Of a stretch of DNA of 64,000 nucleotides, positions 45,299-53,704 are shown piece after piece. The DNA comes from Haladaptatus caseinilyticus (lineage in GTDB: Archaea > Halobacteriota > Halobacteria > Halobacteriales > Haladaptataceae), in the NCBI RefSeq assembly GCF_026248685.1, contig NZ_CP111038.1, forward strand, positions 78,346 to 142,345, given 5' to 3'. Every line of letters begins with the position of its first letter. Within the stretch, counting starts at the first letter, position 1. Position numbers and translations under genes: made by a program. The notes under the pieces were generated by a model. It saw only the letters and a program-made list of their open reading frames with translations, had not been told where the DNA came from and made no database searches.

Positions 45299-45811
45299 TC
45301 AATCGTTGCAGCAGCACTCGTAAGACTGCTGACTGAAATTCTTCACGTGGTCATGGGTCGTCACGGAAAGACTGAACATCATTTCAGCTTGCTCAGCGGT
45401 TGCAACCGTATCGCGATAATACGCTGCCGATCGATTGTCAGTGTAGAGCGTCTGGAGACGGCGAGCCGTCTCCTCGGAGAAGACACCGAGTGCCGCGGCA
45501 CGGTCGTAGGCTCGGGTATGGTTCTGAAAGTTGTCGATCGAGTCGTTCGATGCAGATAGGACATAGAATTCCAAGCTCCGCTCGATGGCTGCGAACGACA
45601 TCTCGATGACGCTCGTATGGTAGCCATCGTGTTTACGGAGGGTACGGCATGCGTCGAGAAGACGGCACGCCTTTCGGAGCTGTATGACCGGCGGCTGATT
45701 CGCCTCCGGATCGAGGTTTTCTTCGTACTCGGGTGCGCCGGTCGTGTAGCCGCCAAATGCATCCTCAGCTCGATCAAGCGCGTCGAGAACCGACGATGAA
45801 TCCTCAGGCAT
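45299..45811 (-). CDS. HEPN-domain protein (toxin-like, MNT partner)
   Basis: 170 helical residues typical of haloarchaeal HEPN partners (CRLLDACRTLRKHDGYHTSV, IEMSFAAIERSLEFYVLSAS). The usual Rx4-6H RNase motif appears as NRSAAYYRDT (about 127-136), with Tyr where His is expected. Its start overlaps the stop of the MNT gene by 8 bp, so the two are one operon. In HEPN/MNT pairs the MNT modifies and silences the HEPN RNase. The His change may mean a weakened toxin or a family variant. Confidence 0.7.
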   Translation of the reverse strand: MPEDSSSVLDALDRAEDAFGGYTTGAPEYEENLDPEANQPPVIQLRKACRLLDACRTLRKHDGYHTSVIEMSFAAIERSLEFYVLSASNDSIDNFQNHTRAYDRAAALGVFSEETARRLQTLYTDNRSAAYYRDTVATAEQAEMMFSLSVTTHDHVKNFSQQSYECCCND

Positions 45812-46499
45812 TGGTCAACACCTCCTCCTTGAGATTCCGGAGTGCCTCGCTCTCGTGGAGCGTGATCGCATCCGTGAAAATATCTGTGAGTCGGTCGGCA
45901 TAGCCGTGGGCCGACTCAATTGACTCAACCATCACTTGGAACTCGTATCGCTCCCCGTCGAACCGTTCCTGTCCGAGTTCCGTTGCGATCTCGTTCGCCC
46001 GATGCTGCTCGCCGCGTGAATCTTCCACCAACACCCACAGATCAATATCGCTCTGCCTGTCCGCTTGTCCTCGGGCGACACTCCCGAAAACGAGGACACC
46101 TCGGACGTCGTCCAGTCCCGTGTGGAGTCGGTCGAGCGCCGTTCGGATAGGCTCGTGAAACTCCGACTGTGGAATCCGAAGGACTGGATCATCCGGCTTG
46201 GTTACTCTGGACCGATTGATACCGACTGGACGCCGATTGCCCTCGGCCTCTGCGGTCACGAGGCCGTTGTCCTCAAGAATATCGACGGCACTCTTGATGG
46301 AGTACGTCGAGTGTTCGGTGAGCCGACTCAATTCCCGAATTGTGAAAGTCTCGTATGGGTTATCGATGAGCAGTCGAAGGATATCGTTCGTGGCTTTATA
46401 TCGAAACAACTCCGGATTCGGTGCCGGAACTGGAAGCTGGATAGCTCCCCCCTCATTCGACCTCGTGGTCTCGTCGTCCGAGCCATTCTGTTTTGCCAT
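45804..46499 (-). CDS. MNT nucleotidyltransferase with winged helix
   Basis: 231 residues from the ATG at 46499. N-terminal winged helix (TFTIRELSRLTEHSTYSIKS, about residues 52-71), then the minimal nucleotidyltransferase motif VLVFGSVARGQADRQSDIDL (about 136-155), i.e. GSxARG and DxD, the metal-binding aspartates. Antitoxin-type AMP transferase for the HEPN protein. Winged-helix fusions of this kind also bind their own promoter. The gene precedes HEPN on the minus strand. Confidence 0.8.
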   Translation of the reverse strand: MAKQNGSDDETTRSNEGGAIQLPVPAPNPELFRYKATNDILRLLIDNPYETFTIRELSRLTEHSTYSIKSAVDILEDNGLVTAEAEGNRRPVGINRSRVTKPDDPVLRIPQSEFHEPIRTALDRLHTGLDDVRGVLVFGSVARGQADRQSDIDLWVLVEDSRGEQHRANEIATELGQERFDGERYEFQVMVESIESAHGYADRLTDIFTDAITLHESEALRNLKEEVLTNA

Positions 46500-46626
46500 A
46501 CCTAACACGTTTGCTCTGACAATACAATATTTAAAGTATCTTACGATGTACTACTGGGCAGGACAACTCCTCGTCAGAGAACACTGTTTGTCGTCGCCTT
46601 GAGGGCTCTGAGGCGAACTCCCAGTC

Positions 46627-46929
46627 GTGGCCCCAGTTGATTCAGCCGGCGGCGAGGAGCTTGTAGAACGTGGCTGGGAGGCAACCAGACAGGAGTTCGA
46701 ACGGAATCTCGAACGAGTGAGAACGGCGGTCAACGAGTTCAGTGATGATGAGTTCATGCACGACAAAGATCTCGCTCGGTACGCCTGTTACAATCTTGGG
46801 GCGTATCGTGGGCCATCACTCTACCAGTACACCGAATTTGGCGACGCGATTCGCAATCAGGAACATCTTGAGCATGTACTCAATGCCGACGAGCAGCCGT
46901 GGATCATTCCGGCGGATGTCCACTATTAG
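46627..46929 (+). pseudogene. Conserved module protein, N-terminally truncated copy 3
   Basis: Frame from GTG 46627: GGEELVERGWEATRQEFERN to WIIPADVHY, missing the first about 63 residues of the genes at 41227 and 43979. The upstream sequence is unrelated. A third copy, probably dead. Confidence 0.6.
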
Positions 46930-46985
46930 TTGGTGAGAAATTGTTTCAATTTTCGTTCGAGACGGAAACGTACTTCTCTGTTACG

Positions 46986-47378
46986 TTACTTACCATACGC
47001 GTCGAGGAGATCCCACTCCTCGCGCATCAGTTCTCGAACGCCGTGGTCAAGTATCCCCTCACCGAGTGAGGTAGCCTGGTAGTACGAGTAGAGCCCGTCG
47101 CTGCCGGGTGTCTTCTGTTTTCGATTCTCGACGAGTCCTACATCGACGAGTGCATCGAGATGATAGTGGAGTGTGTTTGAGGGAAGGTCAAGGCTCCGTT
47201 CGAGTTCTTTTGCACTGTGAGCTCCTGTTTCGGTGAGAAAATGGAGAATTCGGAAGCGGGTTTCATTCCCGATAGCTCGCTGCATGGCTAGATACTGTTC
47301 GAGAGAGAGGAGACTGTGTTCCGGCAAGAGTCCTGCCAGATCATCCGCGTCGGGGGACGAACGATCGGTTTCAGCCAT
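46986..47378 (-). CDS. ArsR-type winged-helix regulator
   Basis: 130 residues. LAMQRAIGNETRFRILHFLT and the recognition region KELERSLDLPSNTLHYHLDA, then LVENRKQKTPGSDGLYSYYQA, form an ArsR-like winged helix. No metal-sensing Cys motif is evident. Divergently transcribed from the gene at 47474; TATA-like boxes for both lie in the 95-bp gap, so it probably represses that gene (inference). Confidence 0.75.
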   Translation of the reverse strand: MAETDRSSPDADDLAGLLPEHSLLSLEQYLAMQRAIGNETRFRILHFLTETGAHSAKELERSLDLPSNTLHYHLDALVDVGLVENRKQKTPGSDGLYSYYQATSLGEGILDHGVRELMREEWDLLDAYGK

Positions 47379-47473
47379 ATTAAGTACTTACTCACACAGA
47401 TGCATAAGTACTCGCTGACTCAGCACTTACAGAAAAACAGCCTATTTATATACTGACGCGAAATGGAAGTGTA

Positions 47474-48121
47474 ATGCGCGACCGTCTACTCGACGAACTC
47501 GGCGAGCTAGCTCACTCACACTTTCTCGTCTATCTGATGGGGCCATACAAGACATTTGACGTCGATGCACTTCTGGACACGGCTGAAACCGACGAGCGGG
47601 AGATCCTCCGTTCGATCCCAGAAACAGTGGACTTCGGTGCACTTGTCGGATCGGACGCCGACCTTGACCAGCAAGAAGCAGTGTTCGATTTGCTGTTGTA
47701 TGCCCGCGATCGACTTCGGACTGAGCCAGGTGTCAACGCGTTTCTGGCCGTCGATATCGACATCCCGCTAGAGGAGATGGACGCTGCAACCCAAAGTATC
47801 GAATTCGCGCTCGCAAGCAACGCCATCATTTACATCGTTCCCAAAATCGGTGATAACCTCGGCGTCGGCATTGAGACTGGATCCGTTCTAGAGGCAATCT
47901 TTCGTGAGCACGATGAGCAAGCGCCGACCGCACATCAGGAACGAATACTGTTCATTCACGAATCCGGTGTCCGGAGTGCAATGATCGCTGCCGTTCAAGA
48001 TCGGTGGGACGCTCGAATTTACTCATATGACGACCGTGATGATCTCGTCCATCAACTTCGGTTGTTCATCCGTGATCTCGCACGACGCGAACAGCGTGGC
48101 GACCTCCCACAGCTTAAGTGA
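47474..48121 (+). CDS. Haloarchaeal Rossmann-like (DUF7509-like) protein
   Basis: 215 residues. FLVYLMGPYKTFDV near the start and LASNAIIYIVPKIGDNLGVG, then IETGSVLEAIF, suggest a nucleotide-binding alpha/beta fold. The MGPY element recalls nucleoside-deoxyribosyltransferase- and SLOG-like proteins. I think it belongs to the haloarchaeal DUF7509 type but could not check. A TATTTATATA box sits about 24 bp before the ATG, so leaderless. Its regulator is probably the ArsR protein next door. Confidence 0.6.
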   Translation: MRDRLLDELGELAHSHFLVYLMGPYKTFDVDALLDTAETDEREILRSIPETVDFGALVGSDADLDQQEAVFDLLLYARDRLRTEPGVNAFLAVDIDIPLEEMDAATQSIEFALASNAIIYIVPKIGDNLGVGIETGSVLEAIFREHDEQAPTAHQERILFIHESGVRSAMIAAVQDRWDARIYSYDDRDDLVHQLRLFIRDLARREQRGDLPQLK

Positions 48122-48306
48122 TATCTCCCCTCTGCTCGCTCTTCCCGGTCTTGTAGCAGTCGGTCACTCCGCAAGGGGACACGTGTCGAAACGACGGAAC
48201 TCTTTGAACATAGTTGGAAAGGTATTAATAAAGTATCTCGAGTCAACACGGCAATTTTCTGGATTATCATCTCTCAAATGAGGTGTAAACTTCAACAGAT
48301 GATGAA

Positions 48307-48876
48307 CTACGCACTCAAGAACCCGAGTTCAGAAAGGCGTGATTTGACCTGCTCAACGCCTCTTTGTGTCTCGGTTTCTGACTTCGCTCCAGTGATGATG
48401 AGTTTCCCGCTGTTAAACAAGAGAACAACAATTGACAATTCCTTAAGTCGGTACACCAGTCCTGGAAATTGTTCGGGTTCATATTCACTCTCTTCAAGTC
48501 CTAAGCCGATAGCGAGCGCATTGAGATTGAGCGATGTTTCAAGATCAGCACTCGAAACCAGATTTTCAATCGAAATCGATGGCTCTTCTGTCACAGGAAT
48601 TCCAAGCTCACGAAGTTGAGTGAACAGTTCACGATATCCTCTTTTTACGTCTTGTATGCTGTTTGCACCAGTACTGATGATTGCCCCCGAGCGATACAGC
48701 AACATTGTCGCCGGAGTCGTCTGGATTCGACAAATCACACCGGGAAACTCCTCGGCATCATACGTGCCACTCGGTAGATCTGCACCCACTTGAGCAACAT
48801 CGAGTTCTTGGTCAACTTTAGAAACCGCAACAATATTCTCGATCTCGATGTGTGTTGATGAGGGCTGTGATTTCAT
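48307..48876 (-). CDS. tbp: TATA-binding protein paralog
   Basis: 189 residues made of two repeats typical of TBP: IEIENIVAVSKVDQELDVAQ...FPGVICRIQTTPATMLLYRS plus ISIENLVSSADLETSLNLNA...FPGLVYRLKELSIVVLLFNS and GKLIITGAKSE. It binds TATA boxes with TFB to start transcription. Haloarchaea carry several TBPs, and plasmid-borne paralogs are common. The full length fits. It is single, with an AT-rich upstream region. Confidence 0.9.
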   Translation of the reverse strand: MKSQPSSTHIEIENIVAVSKVDQELDVAQVGADLPSGTYDAEEFPGVICRIQTTPATMLLYRSGAIISTGANSIQDVKRGYRELFTQLRELGIPVTEEPSISIENLVSSADLETSLNLNALAIGLGLEESEYEPEQFPGLVYRLKELSIVVLLFNSGKLIITGAKSETETQRGVEQVKSRLSELGFLSA

Positions 48877-49082
48877 TGAATAACTCTTAGTTTGTGTGAT
48901 AATGATTCAACCGGTGTATCATAACTATAGAAGTAGCGTTCTCACATGTACCCATATTAGTGGAAGTGCAATCACAACCGTCACGGCGTTTCGATACCGG
49001 AGAAGACGATATTATTTAGTATCTAATGTTGCCCTAAACAATAGAGATAATAGCCAGTTCTTCTGTGTGTTAATCAATAGCA

Positions 49083-49838
49083 ATGTCACAGTATAGAAGC
49101 CGGTTAATTGACCGTACGTCGCTTTCGAGCGCACAACAACTCATTAGCAACGAAGAATCCCAAGTTCAAGCTGAAATCGACGCATTCGAGGACTTTCTCG
49201 ACCGGCTCGACGAAATTCCGCCGCATCCGTATCGAGCAGATGGTGGTTCACTGCGTGGTACAGTTCAATCACGATCGTCTACCTCACACACATTCTCGAG
49301 TGCGGTTCAGAAAGCGTACCGTGAAACAGTCCTTGCAGTCGACCATTGGGAAGACGAGTATGGTGAGAACACCGTCTTGGAGAGCATTACAAATGAATTC
49401 AGTCCCGAGGTGGCAGCCGGACTGGCAAGCGGGTCAGAGATGTGGTCCCAACCGTTGTGGGATCAACTCAAGAGCGCGAGTGAGGAGGCGATCGAAACCC
49501 GCCAGCACTCATACTCGATGGTGACAACAGAGCGACAGCAACTCGAGGAACTCCACAGTTCGCTTATTGACGTTGGTGAGGAGTTAGCTGCAATCGAACG
49601 AGGTGAGTTTGCTTTCGAAGAGTGCACCGATCGACTCACGTCAATTGAGCAGCAGCTCGATGATCTGACACGCGATCAGCAATCGTATTTGCACCAGCGC
49701 AAGCGATCAAATGAGGAATTATTCACAACGTATGTCTATTCTGACCTCGACACCGATTATCCAGGGTTGGCGGCCATTGCAACAACTCGCCAGCTGCTCG
49801 ATCGCATCGAACTTCGCCATTGGGCAAGTGCGAACTGA
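49083..49838 (+). CDS. Haloarchaeal coiled-coil hypothetical protein
   Basis: 251 residues from ATG 49083. Mostly helical: SSAQQLISNEESQVQAEIDA, YRETVLAVDHWEDEYGENTV, a conserved-looking VAAGLASGSEMWSQPLWDQL, and a long coiled coil (RQQLEELHSSLIDVGEELAA; LTSIEQQLDDLTRDQQSYLH). It ends YPGLAAIATTRQLLDRIE. A recurrent haloarchaeal type, no function known. AT-rich DNA with a TATA-like region precedes it. Confidence 0.7.
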   Translation: MSQYRSRLIDRTSLSSAQQLISNEESQVQAEIDAFEDFLDRLDEIPPHPYRADGGSLRGTVQSRSSTSHTFSSAVQKAYRETVLAVDHWEDEYGENTVLESITNEFSPEVAAGLASGSEMWSQPLWDQLKSASEEAIETRQHSYSMVTTERQQLEELHSSLIDVGEELAAIERGEFAFEECTDRLTSIEQQLDDLTRDQQSYLHQRKRSNEELFTTYVYSDLDTDYPGLAAIATTRQLLDRIELRHWASAN

Positions 49839-49957
49839 TGTTTATCGGGAGTGACAAACCATCAAGTGGGCGTTCGATTTTGCGATGATGACTGTAACCG
49901 ATCTACTAGCAATCAGCGTTAGAGGTCATGCGAACGCCCATCCTGCGTCGAAATGGA

Positions 49958-50107
49958 TTACGAAACGTCGAATTCTACGGTTTCAGTCGATCCACAGGTA
50001 GAGCACGGCTGTTCGGTCGAGTCGAGTGATGTCCCGCAGTGGCGACACTCCCGAATAACGTTCTCATCCATTGAGAGCCACTGTCGCACTATACCTGGGA
50101 GTGCCAT
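49958..50107 (-). CDS. 49-residue zinc-ribbon protein
   Basis: MALPGIVRQWLSMDENVIRE, then CRHCGTSL and CSTCGSTETVEFDVS. Two CxxC pairs, one ribbon. Similar in length and layout to the protein at 38081 (ECRQCGTVV...NCPNCDHDG). An A/T-rich TTTTTTATTG element lies about 30-40 bp upstream. The rest of 49839-50242 shows a 9-bp inverted repeat GGGCGTTCG/CGAACGCCC (49868, 49930) and no other gene. Confidence 0.55.
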   Translation of the reverse strand: MALPGIVRQWLSMDENVIRECRHCGTSLDSTEQPCSTCGSTETVEFDVS

Positions 50108-50242
50108 CTCATCTGTCCTCTCTGACTCAACGCAATAAAAAATTCGGCCTTTTCTTAACCATACATTAAATCAGACGGTATGATAGATTCGACAGTACCC
50201 CCAAAGAGACACAGATACCCTAAATCGAACGACTTCACTAAG

Positions 50243-50290
50243 AAGTTTTCTTGGCCCCCAAGGGGTGCGGGGCGCTCGATAAAAGCGCCC
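50243..50290 (+). promoter_or_regulatory. Recurrent leader element, copy 5, with second hairpin
   Basis: TTTT (50246-50249), GCCCC (50254-50258) paired with GGGGC (50269-50273) around CAAGGGGTGC. It is followed by a perfect GGGCGCT/AGCGCCC hairpin (50270-50290) that overlaps the first and could form an alternative fold. ATG of the ArdC-like gene at 50305. Confidence 0.6.
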
Positions 50291-50304
50291 GTGTTCGAAA
50301 ATCA

Positions 50305-51246
50305 ATGGCGACGAGTTCTAACTCTGCGGTGTCGTTCGACGACTTCGACACCCGGCGTGACGAGATGCACAGTACGATCGAACAATGGATTGACGACCTC
50401 ACTTCCTTGACTGACGAGGCGAGAACGAGTCAACAGTTCCAAGAGTGGCTAGATGTCCAGTCGAAATTCCATGACTACTCCCATCGGAACACGCTCTTGA
50501 TTACCGTTCAATGTCCGAACGCGACGAAGGTCGCTGGGTACAACACCTGGCGAACTGAGTTCGATCGCCATGTGAAGGAAGGCGAGAACGGAATCTGGAT
50601 CTGGGCACCGATCATTACAAAGCAGTGCCCCAACTGCGAGAATTCGCCCAGTTACCACGAGCAAAGTGAGTGTGAATATGACGAGACACCACCTGAAGCA
50701 TGGTCGAAAGGACTCGTCGGATTCAAACCCACGGCTGTGTTCGATGTATCTCAGACGGAGGGTGAACCACTTCCTGAGCTCGAGACCGAAGCAATCGGAA
50801 ATGCTGAAAATCTCGTTCCTACTCTTCAAGACGCAGCTGATGAGCTTGATGTGACGGTTCGTATCGTCGACGCTGATGACTGGGAACACGGCAAGGCGAA
50901 AGGTGTTTGCAAACAGCGGAGTCTGTACGATCTTCAGCCCATCGTCGAAGTGAAAGCACGGGCAAATCAGGCGGATCTCGCGGTGACGCTCATCCACGAA
51001 TACGCGCACGCACTGCTACATTTCGATGTTGACGATGCGTGTGAGCGATCGAAACGTGAAGTCGAAGCAGAAGCCGTCGCGTACATCGTTGGTCGATACG
51101 TTGGGTTGGACACGAGTGGCTCAGCATTCTACCTCGCAGCATGGCAGGACGATGATTCGGACGCGATTCAAGATCGACTCGGACGAATCCGGACGACGGC
51201 AGCGACAATTATCGAGGTAGTCGAAACGAGACGTGAGTACGTGTAG
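50305..51246 (+). CDS. ArdC-like antirestriction/metallopeptidase protein
   Basis: 313 residues. The N-terminal ArdC-like ssDNA-binding part (FQEWLDVQSKFHDYSHRNTL, CPNATKVAGYNTWRTEF, ENGIWIWAPI) is followed by a haloarchaeal Cys-rich insert (CPNCENSPSYHEQSEC) and a metallopeptidase with HEYAH (231-235), then SKREVEAEAVAYIVGRYVGL, the ArdC/ImmA-IrrE zinc arrangement. ArdC proteins are carried by conjugative elements, bind ssDNA and protect entering DNA from restriction. ATG 50305 is set by leader element 5. Its presence suggests a transferable plasmid or element. Confidence 0.8.
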   Translation: MATSSNSAVSFDDFDTRRDEMHSTIEQWIDDLTSLTDEARTSQQFQEWLDVQSKFHDYSHRNTLLITVQCPNATKVAGYNTWRTEFDRHVKEGENGIWIWAPIITKQCPNCENSPSYHEQSECEYDETPPEAWSKGLVGFKPTAVFDVSQTEGEPLPELETEAIGNAENLVPTLQDAADELDVTVRIVDADDWEHGKAKGVCKQRSLYDLQPIVEVKARANQADLAVTLIHEYAHALLHFDVDDACERSKREVEAEAVAYIVGRYVGLDTSGSAFYLAAWQDDDSDAIQDRLGRIRTTAATIIEVVETRREYV

Positions 51247-51297
51247 GACCGTTGAATTCGAGCGCCGAATGCGGCTTTATCACCGAGCCAATGCTTG

Positions 51298-51534
51298 CTA
51301 TTCAGGTCGATAATCCGTCAGCCGGATCTTTCCTTCAACTTCGTAGATGTGGCCTCGCATGTAGAGTCGTTCGATGATATCTTCGGCAGCAGGCTGCTCA
51401 AGCTCCTCACGATCTTTGAGAGTTGCGTAGGCTTGCTCGTACGTGATCTCACCCTCACTCGGAAGTGCACTTGCAAGCGCATCGAGTGATTCTTGCGCAA
51501 GTGGCGTGAGTGGCGATCGGCGGTTCGAAATCAT
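51298..51534 (-). CDS. Small hypothetical protein with paralog at 54686
   Basis: 78 residues, MISNRRSPLTPLAQESLDAL. SEGEITYEQAYATLKDREEL and a winged-helix-like DIIERLYMRGHIYEVEGKIR. The gene at 54686 shares the same plan (SPLSPLAQDALDALVSELPD, GHLYEVEGKLRLTDYE). Resembles a small winged-helix protein. The ATG at 51534 is the family-like start; the frame runs farther upstream without similarity. Confidence 0.6.
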   Translation of the reverse strand: MISNRRSPLTPLAQESLDALASALPSEGEITYEQAYATLKDREELEQPAAEDIIERLYMRGHIYEVEGKIRLTDYRPE

Positions 51535-51983
51535 CGATATATGCAAAAACACGAAGTAGCGACGTAAATCTTCGGACACAACACAGAGTTGTTTTATTTG
51601 ATTTCTGTCTATTGCAGAGTTGTAAACAGGTCGATTCACCAAATGCTCTAATCCAATCTAATTCTTTCCTCACAGACACTATCTTAGCGGATGTCAATAA
51701 CGGCAACCACTCGATAGAGGATTATTGACTTGATTATGTTGTAGCAAGTGCCTTTGACAGAGTAGATCATAGCTCCCAGAGTGAATAACATTAAACTAAC
51801 ATCTAAACATACCAAATCTATATTTTAAATAGTAATCAGAGAGAATAGATTAAATAATCATTTTGGTTGTGGTTCAGAATTCGATTACTGAGGCTTAAAT
51901 AGAGACATCTCAAATATACGATAGATTTAATATTAACTCTATAAGAAACTCAGAATAGTACCATGGATGAAAAGTAAAGCAAG
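51535..51983. other. AT-rich intergenic stretch
   Basis: About 450 bp of low GC (TATTTTAAATAGTAATCAG type DNA near 51820), markedly poorer in GC than the genes around it. No gene, repeat or origin box found. Possibly a foreign or decayed segment. Confidence 0.3.
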
Positions 51984-52349
51984 TTAGTTCGGTAGTTCCT
52001 TCCGTTCCCGTTCGCACGCGCGGCCAGCACGAGAACCCGTTAAGGAAGTCACAATCGCAGTTTTCTGATTCGGCAACGTTGTCGTCCTCGGATGGAAATG
52101 TCTCGAGCGTCCGGTTGTCGGTTGCGTTCTCGACAGTGGCCATGTATTTGCAGAATACATTCCGGTGGATGTGATGCGGACAGATACAGACCACCAGTTC
52201 TGCGGTCACGCCGTTGATGGAGACCGTGTATTGGTACTTAGCAGGCTGGTCGTGACTTTCATTGGTGACTACGACGAATCCTCGGGAGCTTTGATATCGA
52301 AGGAAAACTGTTCCCACTATGCGCGGTTCTGTGCTGTCTCAGCAGGTTT
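51984..52349 (-). pseudogene. SWIM zinc-finger protein relic
   Basis: Same family as the gene at 2063: WEQFSFDIKAP, TNESHDQPAKYQYTVSINGV, CICPHHIHRNVFCKY. An in-frame TAG (before WEQFSF) and a frameshift after about AP split it. The last zinc ligand is Tyr instead of His (CKYM vs CKHM), and the CWPC tail reads CWPR. Dead copy. Confidence 0.65.
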
Positions 52350-52540
52350 GGGTCACGTGATTGCGGCAAATATTGTTAGAGTCTATGTTGGGACAACACC
52401 GTTAGTCAACTCATTGCACTCTAAATGACGTGAGATAAGATGTTGCTCGCCATTCTTTCAAGTAAAGGCCTGTCATAGCTGTCGGAGAGAGTAGTCGTGA
52501 GAGTGAGCGATTAAAGGATGAAGTTCTTCCCTCAAAGTGT

Positions 52541-53704
52541 ATGGTGTTACAATTGTTGATCGCAGCGGTTGTCGGAATCGGCCTTGGAATCTTTCTCCAG
52601 AAAGGCCGATTTTGTTTCGTCCACGCGTTTCGCGACCTATTCGCATTCAAGGATTCGCGAGTGACAAAGGGCGTTCTCGCAGCCACGACGATCACAATGC
52701 TGTTCTGGAGCATCGCCTACGAACTGGGCCATTACCAGAAATTTTGGACGCCTGGTTGGGGCCTAACCGGCCTTATCGGCGGCTTCATTTTCGGAGTCGG
52801 AATGACGTATGCCGGTGGATGTGCCAGTGGTACACTCTATCGGGCTGGACAAGGGTACCTTCACTTTTGGCTCACGCTTGTTTCCATGGGCATTGGATAC
52901 ACTGTGTTCACCCTGTTGTTCCCGACACTTCAGACCGTGTACTTTGATCCGCTGACGTTCGGTGAAGGACTGTCTTTGTTTACCGTCTCGCCGGTTCCAG
53001 CACCAATGCTCGCGCTGCTGGTCACGGTCGGCGTTGTCCTTGTGTATTCAACAGTCGTCGGACGCGAGCAACGGAATGGTACCGTCGATCAGACCGTTGC
53101 CACCGACGGTGGGCGACGGACGTCCGCAACGGTCGCAGGGTTCCAATCGCTTGTCCATGGGACAAGGCAGTATGTTCGTGGCTTTACAGAAATAGACAAC
53201 TGGGTTGCTGCATCGAAACGTCCATGGAACCCGATTACTGCCGCACTCGGTATCACCGTTCTTGCGGCTTTGTGGTTTACACAGGTATCCATCGTCGGTG
53301 TTACCGGACCTGAAGCTCGCTGGACTGGATACTTGCTTAAACAGGCAGGTCTCGACAGCGGGTCATACACCTACTGGGGATCGGTGCTGTTCAAGGGTGA
53401 AGGTGTCAATATCACCGTTGATATGATTATGATCACGGCTGTCATTATCGGCGCGTTCATCGCCGCATACTGGAGTGGTGATTTCTCGATTCGCGTCCCA
53501 AAGCGCAGACGTATCCCTAATGCCGTTGGTGGCGGATTATTGATGGGTGCAGGGTCTCGCCTCGCCCCGGGATGTAATATCGGGAACATTTATTCTGGTC
53601 TCGCTGAACTGTCGATCCACTCGTTTATCGCGACCATCGGCATTGTCGCCGGTGTATACGTTATGACCCATTGGATATACCGAGATATCGGCTGTGCTGT
53701 GTAA
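52541..53704 (+). CDS. YeeE/YedE (TsuA-like) sulfur-compound transporter
   Basis: 387 residues, about nine membrane helices. Conserved YeeE/YedE signatures occur twice: FGVGMTYAGGCASGTLYRAG (about 86-105) and LLMGAGSRLAPGCNIGNIYS (about 328-347), with the paired GC motifs that handle the thiosulfate or related sulfur substrate. N-terminal QKGRFCFVHAFRDLF carries a further Cys. It likely takes up thiosulfate or a persulfide carrier. It overlaps the TusA-like gene by one base, so an operon with TusA and rhodanese. Confidence 0.85.
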   Translation: MVLQLLIAAVVGIGLGIFLQKGRFCFVHAFRDLFAFKDSRVTKGVLAATTITMLFWSIAYELGHYQKFWTPGWGLTGLIGGFIFGVGMTYAGGCASGTLYRAGQGYLHFWLTLVSMGIGYTVFTLLFPTLQTVYFDPLTFGEGLSLFTVSPVPAPMLALLVTVGVVLVYSTVVGREQRNGTVDQTVATDGGRRTSATVAGFQSLVHGTRQYVRGFTEIDNWVAASKRPWNPITAALGITVLAALWFTQVSIVGVTGPEARWTGYLLKQAGLDSGSYTYWGSVLFKGEGVNITVDMIMITAVIIGAFIAAYWSGDFSIRVPKRRRIPNAVGGGLLMGAGSRLAPGCNIGNIYSGLAELSIHSFIATIGIVAGVYVMTHWIYRDIGCAV

